DNA of 64,000 nucleotides from Paenibacillus physcomitrellae (GTDB lineage Bacteria; Bacillota; Bacilli; Paenibacillales; Paenibacillaceae): NCBI RefSeq assembly GCF_002240225.1, contig NZ_CP022584.1:2046001-2110000 (forward strand), written 5' to 3'. Each line of letters begins with the position of its first letter. Position 1 is the stretch's first letter. The notes beneath the pieces were generated by a model, which saw only the letters and a program-made list of their open reading frames with translations, ran no database searches and had not been told where the DNA came from. The position numbers were made by a program, and so were the translations under genes. This document shows, piece by piece, positions 8,271 to 16,958 of the stretch.

Positions 8271-9350
8271 TTACTGAATGTAAGACAGCAGAAGAGCAAT
8301 TCGATCCTTATAGGAATGACGTTGTCTGGTCGTCCAAAGAGATCTCCAGGCGATTTGTGCCCGCTCTGCCTCATGACTCAGGTAATATTCGATTTTGTCA
8401 CGCAGCTCCCCGGCCGAGCCATAAGTTTCGATGTCATAACCGGGACGGTAGTACTCATGCAGATCCTCGCGAATATCCGTCAGCTGCAGGGTTCCGCAGG
8501 CGGCAATTTCATAGGTTCTGGGGTTGATAGAATGCCCTGGAAGCCCCGCGGTGTTGTGATTATCCATCCCGTACTCTGCAGGGCGATGGAGATTAATGAC
8601 TACTTTGGCACCGTTATAATAGAACCGGGTTTCAGTCGGATTTGCCCAGCCGTCCCTGATGAAAGGCCGAAGCAGATCATAATGGCTCAAACGGTCCCAA
8701 AAGGAGCCGACCACAACCACCTTTTTGGTAGACAGATAAGGGGCTAGCTCATCCATTAAAGCCACCCGGTTCCAGAAGCCATTGCCTATAAAACAAACAT
8801 CCGACTGGTAGGAACGGGGAGTTTCAACCGGGGCGAACAGCTCAAGATCCGCGGCCAGCGGTAAATAATGCACCTCTTTGCAGCCTCCGGCCTCATAATA
8901 GGGCACACAAGATTTTTCATGAGTAAAGACATAATCAAAGTGCCGGGCAAGATCCAGGGTGAATTCGGTGAAATAAGGATCGTCCACGAACCACACGGCC
9001 GTTCGGATTCCCCAGGACCGGAGCTGATCGACGTGGGCGGCATGCTCCGGGGGGAAGACATGCAGAGCATTCAGTACCAGCACCAGATCAGGTCTCCAGC
9101 TTTGTGCGGTGTCCAGCATTTCAGCCGGTCCCGCCACAATGAATTCTGCGGCGCTTTGCTTCAGGGCTTCCGTTAATCCATGGTCGATGGACGCAAACCC
9201 CTGAGGCACATACATAATGCGCAAGGGACTTCCCGCCGGCCCTGAAGGTGTCGTCCTCTCCATGACTGCACGGCAGCCTCCAAGCCTGTAGCCCTCCATC
9301 CTGCCTTGCCGGAACGCGTTCTCTTGGGCTTGCTGATTAGATTTGTTCAC
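8271..9350 (-). CDS. CgeB-like glycosyltransferase-fold protein with N-terminal GY tag
   Basis: 359 residues, a paralogue of the next gene: VWFVDDPYFTEF, VVINLHRPAEYG, NPRTYEIAACGTLQLTD and C-terminal SYKDRIALLL align with it. The N-terminus has the short motif FRQGRMEGYRLGG (13-25). I prefer GTG 9350 with AAGGATG upstream; ATG 9359 has its Shine-Dalgarno directly against it. It is the first gene of the minus-strand glycosylation run, so the promoter must lie in 9351-9525. Two near-matches to the SigK -10 element (CATANNNTA) occur there, each with one mismatch and no clear -35. A spore-envelope glycosyltransferase is the likely role. Confidence 0.78.
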   Translation of the reverse strand: MNKSNQQAQENAFRQGRMEGYRLGGCRAVMERTTPSGPAGSPLRIMYVPQGFASIDHGLTEALKQSAAEFIVAGPAEMLDTAQSWRPDLVLVLNALHVFPPEHAAHVDQLRSWGIRTAVWFVDDPYFTEFTLDLARHFDYVFTHEKSCVPYYEAGGCKEVHYLPLAADLELFAPVETPRSYQSDVCFIGNGFWNRVALMDELAPYLSTKKVVVVGSFWDRLSHYDLLRPFIRDGWANPTETRFYYNGAKVVINLHRPAEYGMDNHNTAGLPGHSINPRTYEIAACGTLQLTDIREDLHEYYRPGYDIETYGSAGELRDKIEYYLSHEAERAQIAWRSLWTTRQRHSYKDRIALLLSYIQ

Positions 9351-9525
9351 GGCACACATCCTTATCTATGGGTGTTCATTAAGTCCTTATAACTATATGC
9401 GGAGGGCTAAACTCCAGGCATGGACGGCTAACCTGTGCAGTTATAAATTGGCTGATGCCCTGCTCGTCCTCCGCGGCCGCACAGCTCTTCCCGAATGGTA
9501 TACTTGCGCGTTCGCTATTCCACGC

Positions 9526-9559
9526 AAAATAAGCCAACCCGCAGCAGCGGATTGGCTTA
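9526..9559 (-). terminator. Rho-independent terminator of the YesM/YesN-type operon
   Basis: On the minus strand an arm TAAGCCAA-T-CCGC, loop TGCT and arm GCGG-G-TTGGCTTA are followed by TTTTGCG. It lies about 65 bases downstream of the response-regulator stop and separates region 2 from the spore glycosylation operon. Confidence 0.75.
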
Positions 9560-9624
9560 ACCGGCAAACAAAATTCCCTACATGAATCTATTTGCGTAAT
9601 CAATGAAAAAACTAGAGCAGTTTG

Positions 9625-11238
9625 TCAGCCGTCATTTGCATCATAATGATAGTCCCGGTATTCCTGAGGGGTACGGCCGACCGTTTTCTTGAACAGGTAC
9701 GTAAAATAAGCTGTCGTCTGCAGGCCGACCTGTTCCGCAACCTCGTACACTTTAATATTCGGGTCCTGCAATAATTTGCGAGCCCGCTGAATCCGGGTTT
9801 CCTGTATAAATTCGGAGATCGTTTTGCCCATCTCGCGTTTGAACAACACGCTCAAATAGCTGGCATTCAGGCTGAACTGCTCCGCAAGCTGCTTGACCGT
9901 CCAGTTCTCCTGCAGCTGCTCTTCAATGAAGGCCGCAATCCGGCGAATGAGATTGTGCTGCTGATGATGCTGCTGGTGGTGCCGCTTCTTCTCGACCTGC
10001 ATGTAGCCATCCACGTATTCGGTGATTAAGCCGATAATCTGCTCGGCACTGCCGCAGTCCAGCATCCTTCTCCACATGACCATATTGGTCTCCCCGCCTG
10101 GCTCTTCCTGCCGCTTCAGCTTCCGGATCAGCTCGCTGAGAAAGCTCATGCCGAAAGCCTGCACGTAAGAAAACGACGCCGCTTCCCGAAGCAGCAGAAC
10201 ATCCAGCACCCGGTTCAAATAGACGGCGACGGCGGAGGTTTCTCCCTGCTCCATCAGCTTCAGCAGGTTCGGCATTAATTCCTCGCGCAGCCGGTAGTCC
10301 TTGAATTCTTTCGGGTTGCCGCCCTCGTACCGGACGATCTGGCCGTCCGCGATCAGGCGCGCTTCGGCCATCGCAAATTTGATCTCCCTGTAGCATAAAT
10401 CCACTTCCTCCCAGGAGCTCCCCGTGCGGCTGCACCCCACGGTAACAGAAGCGCCATACTGCTCTTCCATCAGACTCTGAACGAACGGCAACTGCTTCTC
10501 CACATATACCCGGTCCTGCGGGGCCGGATTCAGGTGCAGGGCCACATATTCGTCCGGAGTGACATGGGCCAGGTAAATGGCTTCCACATCGTTCAGGCTG
10601 ATCTCCACCGCTTGCTTGAAGCCGGTCCCGATCAGCATCCGGTCTTTGGCTGTCTTGCCGGAGGATAAATAGGCATCCAGCGAAAACACGATCAATTGGA
10701 ACCCTTCAGTGAGCTCAGGGACGTCCAGCAGGCCTTCCCAGGAAAATACGGTTTCCTGCGCGCCTTGCGTGATCAGGTCCAGCACGAAACGTTCCTTAAT
10801 CAGCCTCATGCTGCCGGACACTTTCTTCTCCAGTTCGTTTGTCTGTTCGACGACTCGCCGCATTTTCTCCAGCGTGGATTGAAAAGTTTTCAGTCTGCCA
10901 GTTACCTCCTCCAGCTTCAGCGGTTTCAGTACGTAGGCCTGAGCGCCGACATGAATGGCATCCTGGACAAATTCGAATTCGTTGTAGCCGCTGATCATCA
11001 GAACCTGAAGGTGCGGATACAGCTTCCTGGCTCCGGCCACAAGCTCAATCCCGTTCATCCCGGGCATGGAAACGTCGGAGATCAGCACGTCAAAGGCTGT
11101 CTCTTTCAGCAGTTCCATCGCCTCTTCCCCGGATTCACTGGTAACGGGAGCCTCATAGCCGAGTTCCTGCCAATCGATATTGCTGACCAGTCCATACAGA
11201 TTAAATGGTTCGTCATCAACAATGAGCACTTTGAGCAT
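9625..11238 (-). CDS. YesN-type response regulator with AraC DNA-binding domain
   Basis: 537 residues: receiver domain 1-120 (VDDE acidic pair, phospho-acceptor D55 in LISDVSMPG, and KPLKL near 105), a long middle region, and a C-terminal AraC/XylS double helix-turn-helix (about 435-530, ending KTVGRTPQEYRDYHY). It is the partner of the sensor kinase just upstream; the kinase stop TGA is followed immediately by its ATG, with GGAGG eight bases before. A run of His and Gln codons (KKRHHQQHHQQH) precedes the HTH. Target sites are inferred to be the direct repeats at 16811 and 20114, so it probably activates the glycosidase and importer genes when an extracellular saccharide is sensed. Confidence 0.9.
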   Translation of the reverse strand: MLKVLIVDDEPFNLYGLVSNIDWQELGYEAPVTSESGEEAMELLKETAFDVLISDVSMPGMNGIELVAGARKLYPHLQVLMISGYNEFEFVQDAIHVGAQAYVLKPLKLEEVTGRLKTFQSTLEKMRRVVEQTNELEKKVSGSMRLIKERFVLDLITQGAQETVFSWEGLLDVPELTEGFQLIVFSLDAYLSSGKTAKDRMLIGTGFKQAVEISLNDVEAIYLAHVTPDEYVALHLNPAPQDRVYVEKQLPFVQSLMEEQYGASVTVGCSRTGSSWEEVDLCYREIKFAMAEARLIADGQIVRYEGGNPKEFKDYRLREELMPNLLKLMEQGETSAVAVYLNRVLDVLLLREAASFSYVQAFGMSFLSELIRKLKRQEEPGGETNMVMWRRMLDCGSAEQIIGLITEYVDGYMQVEKKRHHQQHHQQHNLIRRIAAFIEEQLQENWTVKQLAEQFSLNASYLSVLFKREMGKTISEFIQETRIQRARKLLQDPNIKVYEVAEQVGLQTTAYFTYLFKKTVGRTPQEYRDYHYDANDG

Positions 11239-13065
11239 TCATATGACCTCCCTGCTTGCCGGCGGAGAAACCGCTACCGGAAATATGAGCGTGAACTGTG
11301 TCCAGCTACCCGCTTCGCTGTCGATCGCTAACGTTGCTTCGCTGCCGAAATAAAGCGCCAGTCTCTCCCGGATATTGCCTATTCCAAAGCCGTTGCCCTG
11401 GCCGGCACGCTCGCCGCGGCGCAGCGCCTGCAGCGTCTCTTCCGGAATTCCCTGGCCGTTGTCGTAAACCGACATGAGAATCCGGTCCGCCTCCCTGATG
11501 ACGGAGATTAGGATGAGCGCATCAGGTGTCCGGATAATGGCTCCGTGCTGGTAGCAATTTTCAACGATCGGCTGAAGCACCGTCTTCACCGTATAGCAGT
11601 CCAGCGCGGATTCGTCGATTTCCCATTCGATCCGCACACGGTTCGGGTAACGGAACTGGCAGATGTCCAAATACGCTTTGACATGCTCCAGCTCATCTCG
11701 GATGCTGATCACACTGATCCGGTTGTTCAGGGTAAGCCGGTAGAAGGTCGTCAGAGCATCGATGATCCGGATCTGCTCGTGGTCTTTCACATCCAGCGCA
11801 CGCCAGCGCAGCAGGCCGAGGGAATTGTAGATAAAATGCGGATTGATCTGGGCCTGAAGCGCCCTGAAGGCCTGCTCCTTCTCGGCCAGTCCCGCCTGCC
11901 GGATGTCCTCTACCAGCTTGCCAAGCCGTTCGGACATCGAGTTGAAGACGCTTTCGAGATCGCCGAGCTCATCTTTGTCCTGATGGCGGATCTTCACCTG
12001 AAATTCTCCGCGGGAAACGTCGCTCATCCGCGTGCCGAGCTTGCGGATGCGCCGCACGATATTATTTACAATCGTCATCATAAGGGAGATGGACAGCAGC
12101 AGGAATAGGACGGTGATGCCTACGATGAGCAGCAGAATGGTCCTGGATTGCCCATCCATATATTTCATATGGATTAAAGCAACGACGTGCCAGCCGGAGG
12201 ACAGCGGTTTGACGATCTGCAAATCCTTGCTGCGGCTCAGGTCGAGTATCTTCCCGTCTTGTCCGCCCTGCCCTCCTTGCCGCCCTTGCTCTTCTTCTCC
12301 GGGATTCGGCCAGTCCTTCAATTGGATGCGGAGGCCGATGCTCTTCGGATCTGACGCGGCCAAAATATGATCGGAATCATCCACGATATACAAGCTGCCG
12401 GTTCCCTTAAACGGCCTGTCGAGCAGTTCGCCGAACACGGCATCGTAATTGAGCAGAATATAGACCAGGCCGAGGAGATTGCCGCCGGGTCCGATGATTT
12501 TTCGCGTAATGACGTTCTGCTTCAGATTGCCGGGCGCATTGCTCCAGCGGATCGGAGCGGATGACTTCGTCCCCTCCTCGTACCAGGAGCTTTCGTTCAT
12601 GCCCGCAAGCGTCCGGTCTTCGGGACGCCACAGCAGCTGGCCGTCCTGAACCAGCGTGTCATTGTTGTGATAGATCCGGAAATCGGCAATGCCCGGCAAA
12701 TATTTGCTCGTAATGAGGAACGTCCGGTCAACATAATTCACCGTGTCCACAATTTCAGGCATGTCCGTATATTCACGGCCAAGCCGTGAGATCAATTCGC
12801 CGTCCGTCGCCGTCCTTACTGCCAGCAGATCGTAGCTTTGTTTGCTGAAATCAACAATTTGCGCCGTCTGCCGCACCATTTCGTCGGCCGTCACCAAATA
12901 ATTCTGTGTGAAGCTGCGAATGACGAGATAAACGGCCACGCCGCCGAGCAGCAGGGTAGGCAGCAGCAGAATTAGGACATACATAGCCAGGATTTTGCTC
13001 TGCAGGTTCATCCGGTGCATCAGTTTTATGATCATTTTCTCCAGCCACAATCTCAAGGCCGCCAT
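11239..13065 (-). CDS. YesM-type sensor histidine kinase
   Basis: 608 residues. Transmembrane segments at about 24-50 and 306-333 enclose a Cache-type extracellular sensor domain, followed by HAMP, a His_kinase domain with H410 in NPHFIYNSLG, and a C-terminal ATPase (NCYQHG N-box, DNGQGIPE G1, GFGIGNIRERL G2). Kinases of this type sit beside carbohydrate ABC importers and sense extracellular sugars. The sensor domain has a Gly/Gln-rich insertion (EEEQGRQGGQGGQDGK, 257-272). The start is uncertain: ATG 13065 touches its GAGGGGAG, and TTG 13056 would be better spaced. It is coupled to the regulator gene. Confidence 0.9.
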   Translation of the reverse strand: MAALRLWLEKMIIKLMHRMNLQSKILAMYVLILLLPTLLLGGVAVYLVIRSFTQNYLVTADEMVRQTAQIVDFSKQSYDLLAVRTATDGELISRLGREYTDMPEIVDTVNYVDRTFLITSKYLPGIADFRIYHNNDTLVQDGQLLWRPEDRTLAGMNESSWYEEGTKSSAPIRWSNAPGNLKQNVITRKIIGPGGNLLGLVYILLNYDAVFGELLDRPFKGTGSLYIVDDSDHILAASDPKSIGLRIQLKDWPNPGEEEQGRQGGQGGQDGKILDLSRSKDLQIVKPLSSGWHVVALIHMKYMDGQSRTILLLIVGITVLFLLLSISLMMTIVNNIVRRIRKLGTRMSDVSRGEFQVKIRHQDKDELGDLESVFNSMSERLGKLVEDIRQAGLAEKEQAFRALQAQINPHFIYNSLGLLRWRALDVKDHEQIRIIDALTTFYRLTLNNRISVISIRDELEHVKAYLDICQFRYPNRVRIEWEIDESALDCYTVKTVLQPIVENCYQHGAIIRTPDALILISVIREADRILMSVYDNGQGIPEETLQALRRGERAGQGNGFGIGNIRERLALYFGSEATLAIDSEAGSWTQFTLIFPVAVSPPASREVI

Positions 13066-13211
13066 CTCCCCTCGCCGGTACAGTAGTTGGGGTCTACCCG
13101 CCGTTTCGTTTCATGCCGGAAGCGGCATTCAGGCCGCATGGCCGCATTCAGCCGCAAAGGGAAGCCGCCCATTACAGGCAGCTCCCCCGGAACCTTGTTA
13201 CCGAAAATAAA

Positions 13212-14882
13212 TTAGGACTTGCTCTCCTCCTGGAACGTTTCGTTCCATTCGGCCTTAAGCTCGCTCCAATGGGCACGTTTCTCAAGCGCGGCTTGAAAGT
13301 CTTTCCATGCCGACTCAAACTTCTCGTCGCTATCCGCCATCATCAGCTTTGCTTTGTATTCTACGCGAACATTTTCAAGCTCGGGCAAATATTTTTCCCA
13401 CAAGCCGCCCGGTTTGGCTTTGACCATATCGGCCGGCTCGGCCACCCGGATACCGCCCATCTTGCCGATTTCCTCGGAGAAATCGATCGTCTTCTGACGG
13501 CCCTTCGGCTCGGTGACAGCGTAATTCCACCAAGGATACCAGGCATTGCTGTAAGAGGAGAGCGCATAAAGCTCAGGTGTCGTGCTCGCCTTTTTCGCAG
13601 CGTCGCCCGAATCATGAAGCTCCTGGAATTTGGCGTCCGTATACTGCCAGGTGCCAAGCGGCTTGTCGACCCAGTCCCAGAACACGCCGGCAGGACCGCT
13701 GTCCGCCACCTGCTGCTGTTCCGGCTTCGGCTGCAGCATGTAATCCAGGAACGTGAGGATCGCGTTCAGATTTTTGGTGTTTTTGCTGATGTAAACATCA
13801 TCCGCCGGGTAAGGATTGACGATCTGGTTGGCGCCGATCTGGTCCACGCCCTCCACCTTCGGATAAGGAATGGTCTCATAATACCAGGCCGGCTCCGTAG
13901 GTCCGTCCAAGACTTCCCACAGGGAAGCGTCCATGTTAAAAAATCCGCCTGCGTTCATGGCCGTGCGGCCGGTTTTGTTTTTTTCCTTGTAGCGTTCCTT
14001 TTTGTCCGTAATCGCTTCATGGTCGATGAGTCCTTCGCGGTACATTTTGTTCATCCATTTGTACGCTTCTTTATATTGCGGATCGTCATAAATAAATTGG
14101 TAGCCGTCGCCCTGCTTCTCCACCGGGATAACGCCCCCGGCGGTAGCCGTGGATACGCCGAACGTGCTCAAAATGACGCTTTCGTCGCCCGCGTCCGACA
14201 GGAAGCTGAGCGGGATGAGCTTTTTGCCCGAGGCGTCGGTCAGCTGGGAAGCCGCCTTCAGATATTTTTCCACGCCTTCGATCGTCTTGAGGTCGTCTTT
14301 GGTCATTCCTGTTTGATCCAGCACATCCTTGCGGATGAACCATCCAAGCGAAGCCCAGCCCGGCCAAGGATCATCCGGATTCTGATCAAACCAGGTCGGG
14401 ATCGACCAGATATGTCCATCCGCATCTTTCATGGCATCCAGGTAAACTTTCGGAATGGAAGCGAGTCCGGGATATTTATCGGGCATATCGAAATATTGCT
14501 CTAGCGGCAGCACGCTGCCCGAACGCACCATAGCCGAATCGATCGTTTCGCTGCGGCCGAACACGGCCGCGTCATCAAAGCCGCCAGCGTTCAGCTTCAG
14601 GTTGAGCGCGGTCAAGGCATCGCCCTGCGTCGCTTCCAGCTTCACGTCAATGCCCGGCTCGTGCTCCCGCCAATACGTCTGCACCATGCTGTCGTTGTTG
14701 ACCGTAATGTTCCAGCCCAGCCACAGCTTGAAGGCTTTCGAGTCGCCTCCGTCACCGGAGCTGCCTGCCTCTGTGCCTGTGTTGGAGGCCGACTGGCCGC
14801 CCGAACAGGCTGTCATGACCAGGATAAGCAAGGCTAGCGAAAACGCGCCGGCGATCCTGGATTTTTTGCCAAGCCATTTCAT
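13212..14882 (-). CDS. Extracellular solute-binding lipoprotein of sugar ABC importer
   Basis: 556 residues with a lipoprotein signal (KK near the N-terminus, hydrophobic 11-22, Cys26 in VMTAC followed by a Ser/Gly-rich linker). The size and sequence fit the large LplA-type family 1 binding proteins that work with LplB/LplC-like permeases in Paenibacillus and Bacillus. It should capture an oligosaccharide outside the membrane. It is third in the permease-permease-binding protein order and 85 bases after the second permease. No ATPase gene is present, as usual for this class, which shares a general MsmX-type ATPase. Confidence 0.9.
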   Translation of the reverse strand: MKWLGKKSRIAGAFSLALLILVMTACSGGQSASNTGTEAGSSGDGGDSKAFKLWLGWNITVNNDSMVQTYWREHEPGIDVKLEATQGDALTALNLKLNAGGFDDAAVFGRSETIDSAMVRSGSVLPLEQYFDMPDKYPGLASIPKVYLDAMKDADGHIWSIPTWFDQNPDDPWPGWASLGWFIRKDVLDQTGMTKDDLKTIEGVEKYLKAASQLTDASGKKLIPLSFLSDAGDESVILSTFGVSTATAGGVIPVEKQGDGYQFIYDDPQYKEAYKWMNKMYREGLIDHEAITDKKERYKEKNKTGRTAMNAGGFFNMDASLWEVLDGPTEPAWYYETIPYPKVEGVDQIGANQIVNPYPADDVYISKNTKNLNAILTFLDYMLQPKPEQQQVADSGPAGVFWDWVDKPLGTWQYTDAKFQELHDSGDAAKKASTTPELYALSSYSNAWYPWWNYAVTEPKGRQKTIDFSEEIGKMGGIRVAEPADMVKAKPGGLWEKYLPELENVRVEYKAKLMMADSDEKFESAWKDFQAALEKRAHWSELKAEWNETFQEESKS

Positions 14883-14967
14883 ACGCGGTTAACCCCTTTC
14901 TGTTCCTCTTAATCTATTTGGTGTTTCCGTGTTGCCAGATAACTAGCGGAAGGTAGAATGAAACGGC

Positions 14968-15864
14968 TTACCCTTTCACCGAACCGATCAGCACGCCTTT
15001 GACGAAGTATCTCTGCAGAAAAGGATAGACGCACAAAATCGGAATGGCGCTGATCATCACCGTCGCCATCTTGATCGACATGAGAGTGATGTTCTCCAGC
15101 ATGCTGCCTCTGGCCAAGGCCTCGATATTGTTATTGGAGCCGAGCACCGTCGAGACGTCCTGAGCGGACAACAGATGCTGAAGGAAGGTCTGAACCGGAA
15201 TGAGATTTTGGTCCGAAACGAAGAAAGCCCCGGCAAACCAGTCGTTCCAATGCATGACGGCGACAAACAGGCCCAAGGCGGCCAGCATCGGCTGGGAAAG
15301 CGGCACCACGATGGAACCCAGTACCCGCAGCGGACCGGCGCCATCCAGTTCAGCCGATTCAATCAGCGCATCGGGAATGCCCTGGATAAACTTCAGCATG
15401 ACGAACATATTCCAGGCCGAAAAGGCGCTCGGAATGATGTACACCCAAAATGAGTTGACCAGCGACAAATTATATAACTGAATGTAGAACGGAATAAGTC
15501 CCCCGCTGAACAGCATGGTGATGAGCACATAGCCCAGCAGCGTTCCCCGCAGCGGCAGTCCGCGGTACGAAAGTCCAAACGCGGCAAGCAGGGTGACGAG
15601 CAGCCCGGCAATTGTGCCGATAATCGTACGCAGGATCGTAATGAGATAAGCATGCCGGATCACCGCATTGCCGAGCACAACCTGAAAGTTGTACAACGTA
15701 AACTTGCGCGGCCATAAGTACACGCCGCCGTTAGCGGCGTCGCTTCCTACGTTCAGGGAGATCGCAAGCATATAGAGAAAGGGATACAGAACCGAGACGC
15801 ACAGCAAACTGAGGAGCACAATGATTAGGATCTGGCCGGTACGTTCACTCGCTGATAGTTTCAT
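14968..15864 (-). CDS. Carbohydrate ABC transporter permease (LplC/YtcP type)
   Basis: 298 residues with about six transmembrane segments and the EAA loop ESAELDGAGPLRVLGSIVVP, the site that docks the ATPase. It belongs to the MalG-like half of the binding-protein-dependent sugar importers. Its ATG lies 3 bases after the stop of the partner permease, so the two are co-translated. C-terminal YFVKGVLIGSVKG is typical of the family. Together with the other permease and the lipoprotein it forms the transmembrane path for an oligosaccharide. Confidence 0.92.
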   Translation of the reverse strand: MKLSASERTGQILIIVLLSLLCVSVLYPFLYMLAISLNVGSDAANGGVYLWPRKFTLYNFQVVLGNAVIRHAYLITILRTIIGTIAGLLVTLLAAFGLSYRGLPLRGTLLGYVLITMLFSGGLIPFYIQLYNLSLVNSFWVYIIPSAFSAWNMFVMLKFIQGIPDALIESAELDGAGPLRVLGSIVVPLSQPMLAALGLFVAVMHWNDWFAGAFFVSDQNLIPVQTFLQHLLSAQDVSTVLGSNNNIEALARGSMLENITLMSIKMATVMISAIPILCVYPFLQRYFVKGVLIGSVKG

Positions 15865-15867
15865 CTT

Positions 15868-16761
15868 TTACCAGAGCCCCTCTCCGTTCAGCTTTCTGGA
15901 AATGCGGTTCGTAAACAACACGAGAAGCAGGCTGATTGCCGAAGAAAGCAGGCCGATCGCAGTTGCCGTTCCAAAGTAGCCCTGCTGCAGGCCGTTGCGC
16001 AAAATATACGTGTCCAGCACGTCCGCAACCGGCTGGTTCGCCGGATTCATCAGCGGATAAATCTGGTCCATCCCGACGGCGATCAGGCTTGGCATGCTCA
16101 GGATGAGTACGATCGAAACGGTCGGCAGGATGCCCGGAAACGTAATATGCCGCATCTGCGCCAGCCGGCCGGCGCCTTCCACCCGCGCCGCTTCGTAAAG
16201 CTGCGGGTCAATGGATGTGATGGCCGCCAGATACAGAATCGTGTTCCACCCGATCTCCTTCCACAAGCCGCTGACCACAATCATCGGCCGGAACCATTCC
16301 GTCGATCCGAGGAAAAAGATCGGCTGTCCACCAAGATTTGTGATGAACTGGTTTACAAGTCCCCCGTCCAGCGTCAGCATCGACTGCAAAATGTACGCTA
16401 CAACGATCCAGGAGAAGAAATGCGGCAGATAACTGACGGACTGAACGAACCGTTTAAATCCGGTGTGCCGCACTTCGTTAATCAGCAGAGCCAGCAGAAT
16501 CGGCGCCGGAAAGCCGAAAATGAATTTCAGCAGCGCGATCCAGAGCGTGTTTCTGACCACGACCCAGAACTGGTCATCCTGCAGAAAGGAGAAATTTTCA
16601 AGCCCGACCCAGGGGCTGTTCCAAATCGTAAGTCCGATGTGGAAATCTTTGAACGCTACTTGTATGCCGGCCATCGGGATGTAGCTGAATAAGAAAAGAA
16701 GGACGACGGCCGGCGCAATCATGAGATACTGCCACCGATATTTGACCACTTTTGCTAGCAT
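15868..16761 (-). CDS. Carbohydrate ABC transporter permease (LplB type)
   Basis: 297 residues, MalF-like permease with six predicted membrane segments and EAA loop YEAARVEGAGRLAQMRHITFP. It is the first gene of the importer operon; AGG-TGATTCC precedes the ATG. Upstream lies a good -10 (TATAAT at 16782-16787) without a usable -35, a cre-like site and a direct-repeat operator, so transcription should need an activator and be open to catabolite repression. Confidence 0.92.
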   Translation of the reverse strand: MLAKVVKYRWQYLMIAPAVVLLFLFSYIPMAGIQVAFKDFHIGLTIWNSPWVGLENFSFLQDDQFWVVVRNTLWIALLKFIFGFPAPILLALLINEVRHTGFKRFVQSVSYLPHFFSWIVVAYILQSMLTLDGGLVNQFITNLGGQPIFFLGSTEWFRPMIVVSGLWKEIGWNTILYLAAITSIDPQLYEAARVEGAGRLAQMRHITFPGILPTVSIVLILSMPSLIAVGMDQIYPLMNPANQPVADVLDTYILRNGLQQGYFGTATAIGLLSSAISLLLVLFTNRISRKLNGEGLW

Positions 16762-16781
16762 GGAATCACCTCCGTGGCCTA

Positions 16782-16846
16782 ATTATAACGGCGGGCTTGT
16801 AACCGCTACCATATAACAACGGTTGGATTATTATCGCGATGGTTGG
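16782..16846 (-). promoter_or_regulatory. Importer promoter: -10, poor -35 and AraC-type direct repeat
   Basis: On the minus strand the direct repeats CCAACCATCG and CCAACCGTTG start 20 bases apart within 16811-16846. A TATAAT lies at 16782-16787; the expected -35 (16805-16810, GGTAGC) is poor, as expected for activator-dependent promoters. The same 36-bp block with equal spacing occurs at 20114-20149, with 27 of 36 positions identical. AraC-family proteins usually bind direct repeats about two helical turns apart. Confidence 0.65.
16798..16811 (+). promoter_or_regulatory. Candidate CcpA-binding cre site upstream of importer operon
   Basis: TGTAACCGCTACCA fits the cre consensus TGWNANCGNTNWCA at 13 of 14 positions. 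It covers the weak -35 region between the direct-repeat operator and the -10, a position where bound CcpA would block initiation. A second candidate holds the same place upstream of the glycosidase gene. Confidence 0.6.
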
Positions 16847-16905
16847 CACTCGCGGTCCTTTTGGCGGAAAGACCGGACAGGATAACAAGACAGCCCGGAA
16901 ATAGG

Positions 16906-16940
16906 GAAGACGGAAGGCCGGAAACCCGGCCGCCGTCTTC
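16906..16940 (-). terminator. GC-rich hairpin after the glycosidase gene
   Basis: GAAGACGG...GGCCGG / CCGGCC...CCGTCTTC form a long stem with a short loop just beyond the glycosidase stop. The T-run is weak (CCCTATTT), so this may be a poor terminator or a 3' stabilising hairpin that lets some transcription pass into the importer operon. Confidence 0.5.
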
Positions 16941-16958
16941 ACATTTCCTGCTGATCAT

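Noticed and set aside
9363-9399. Two SigK-like -10 sequences before the CgeB-like gene
   Set aside because: Each has one mismatch and lacks a -35; left as a remark only.
13113-14504. 463-codon open frame on the plus strand
   Set aside because: Antisense to the sugar-binding lipoprotein gene, which has a signal peptide and operon context; the plus frame has neither.
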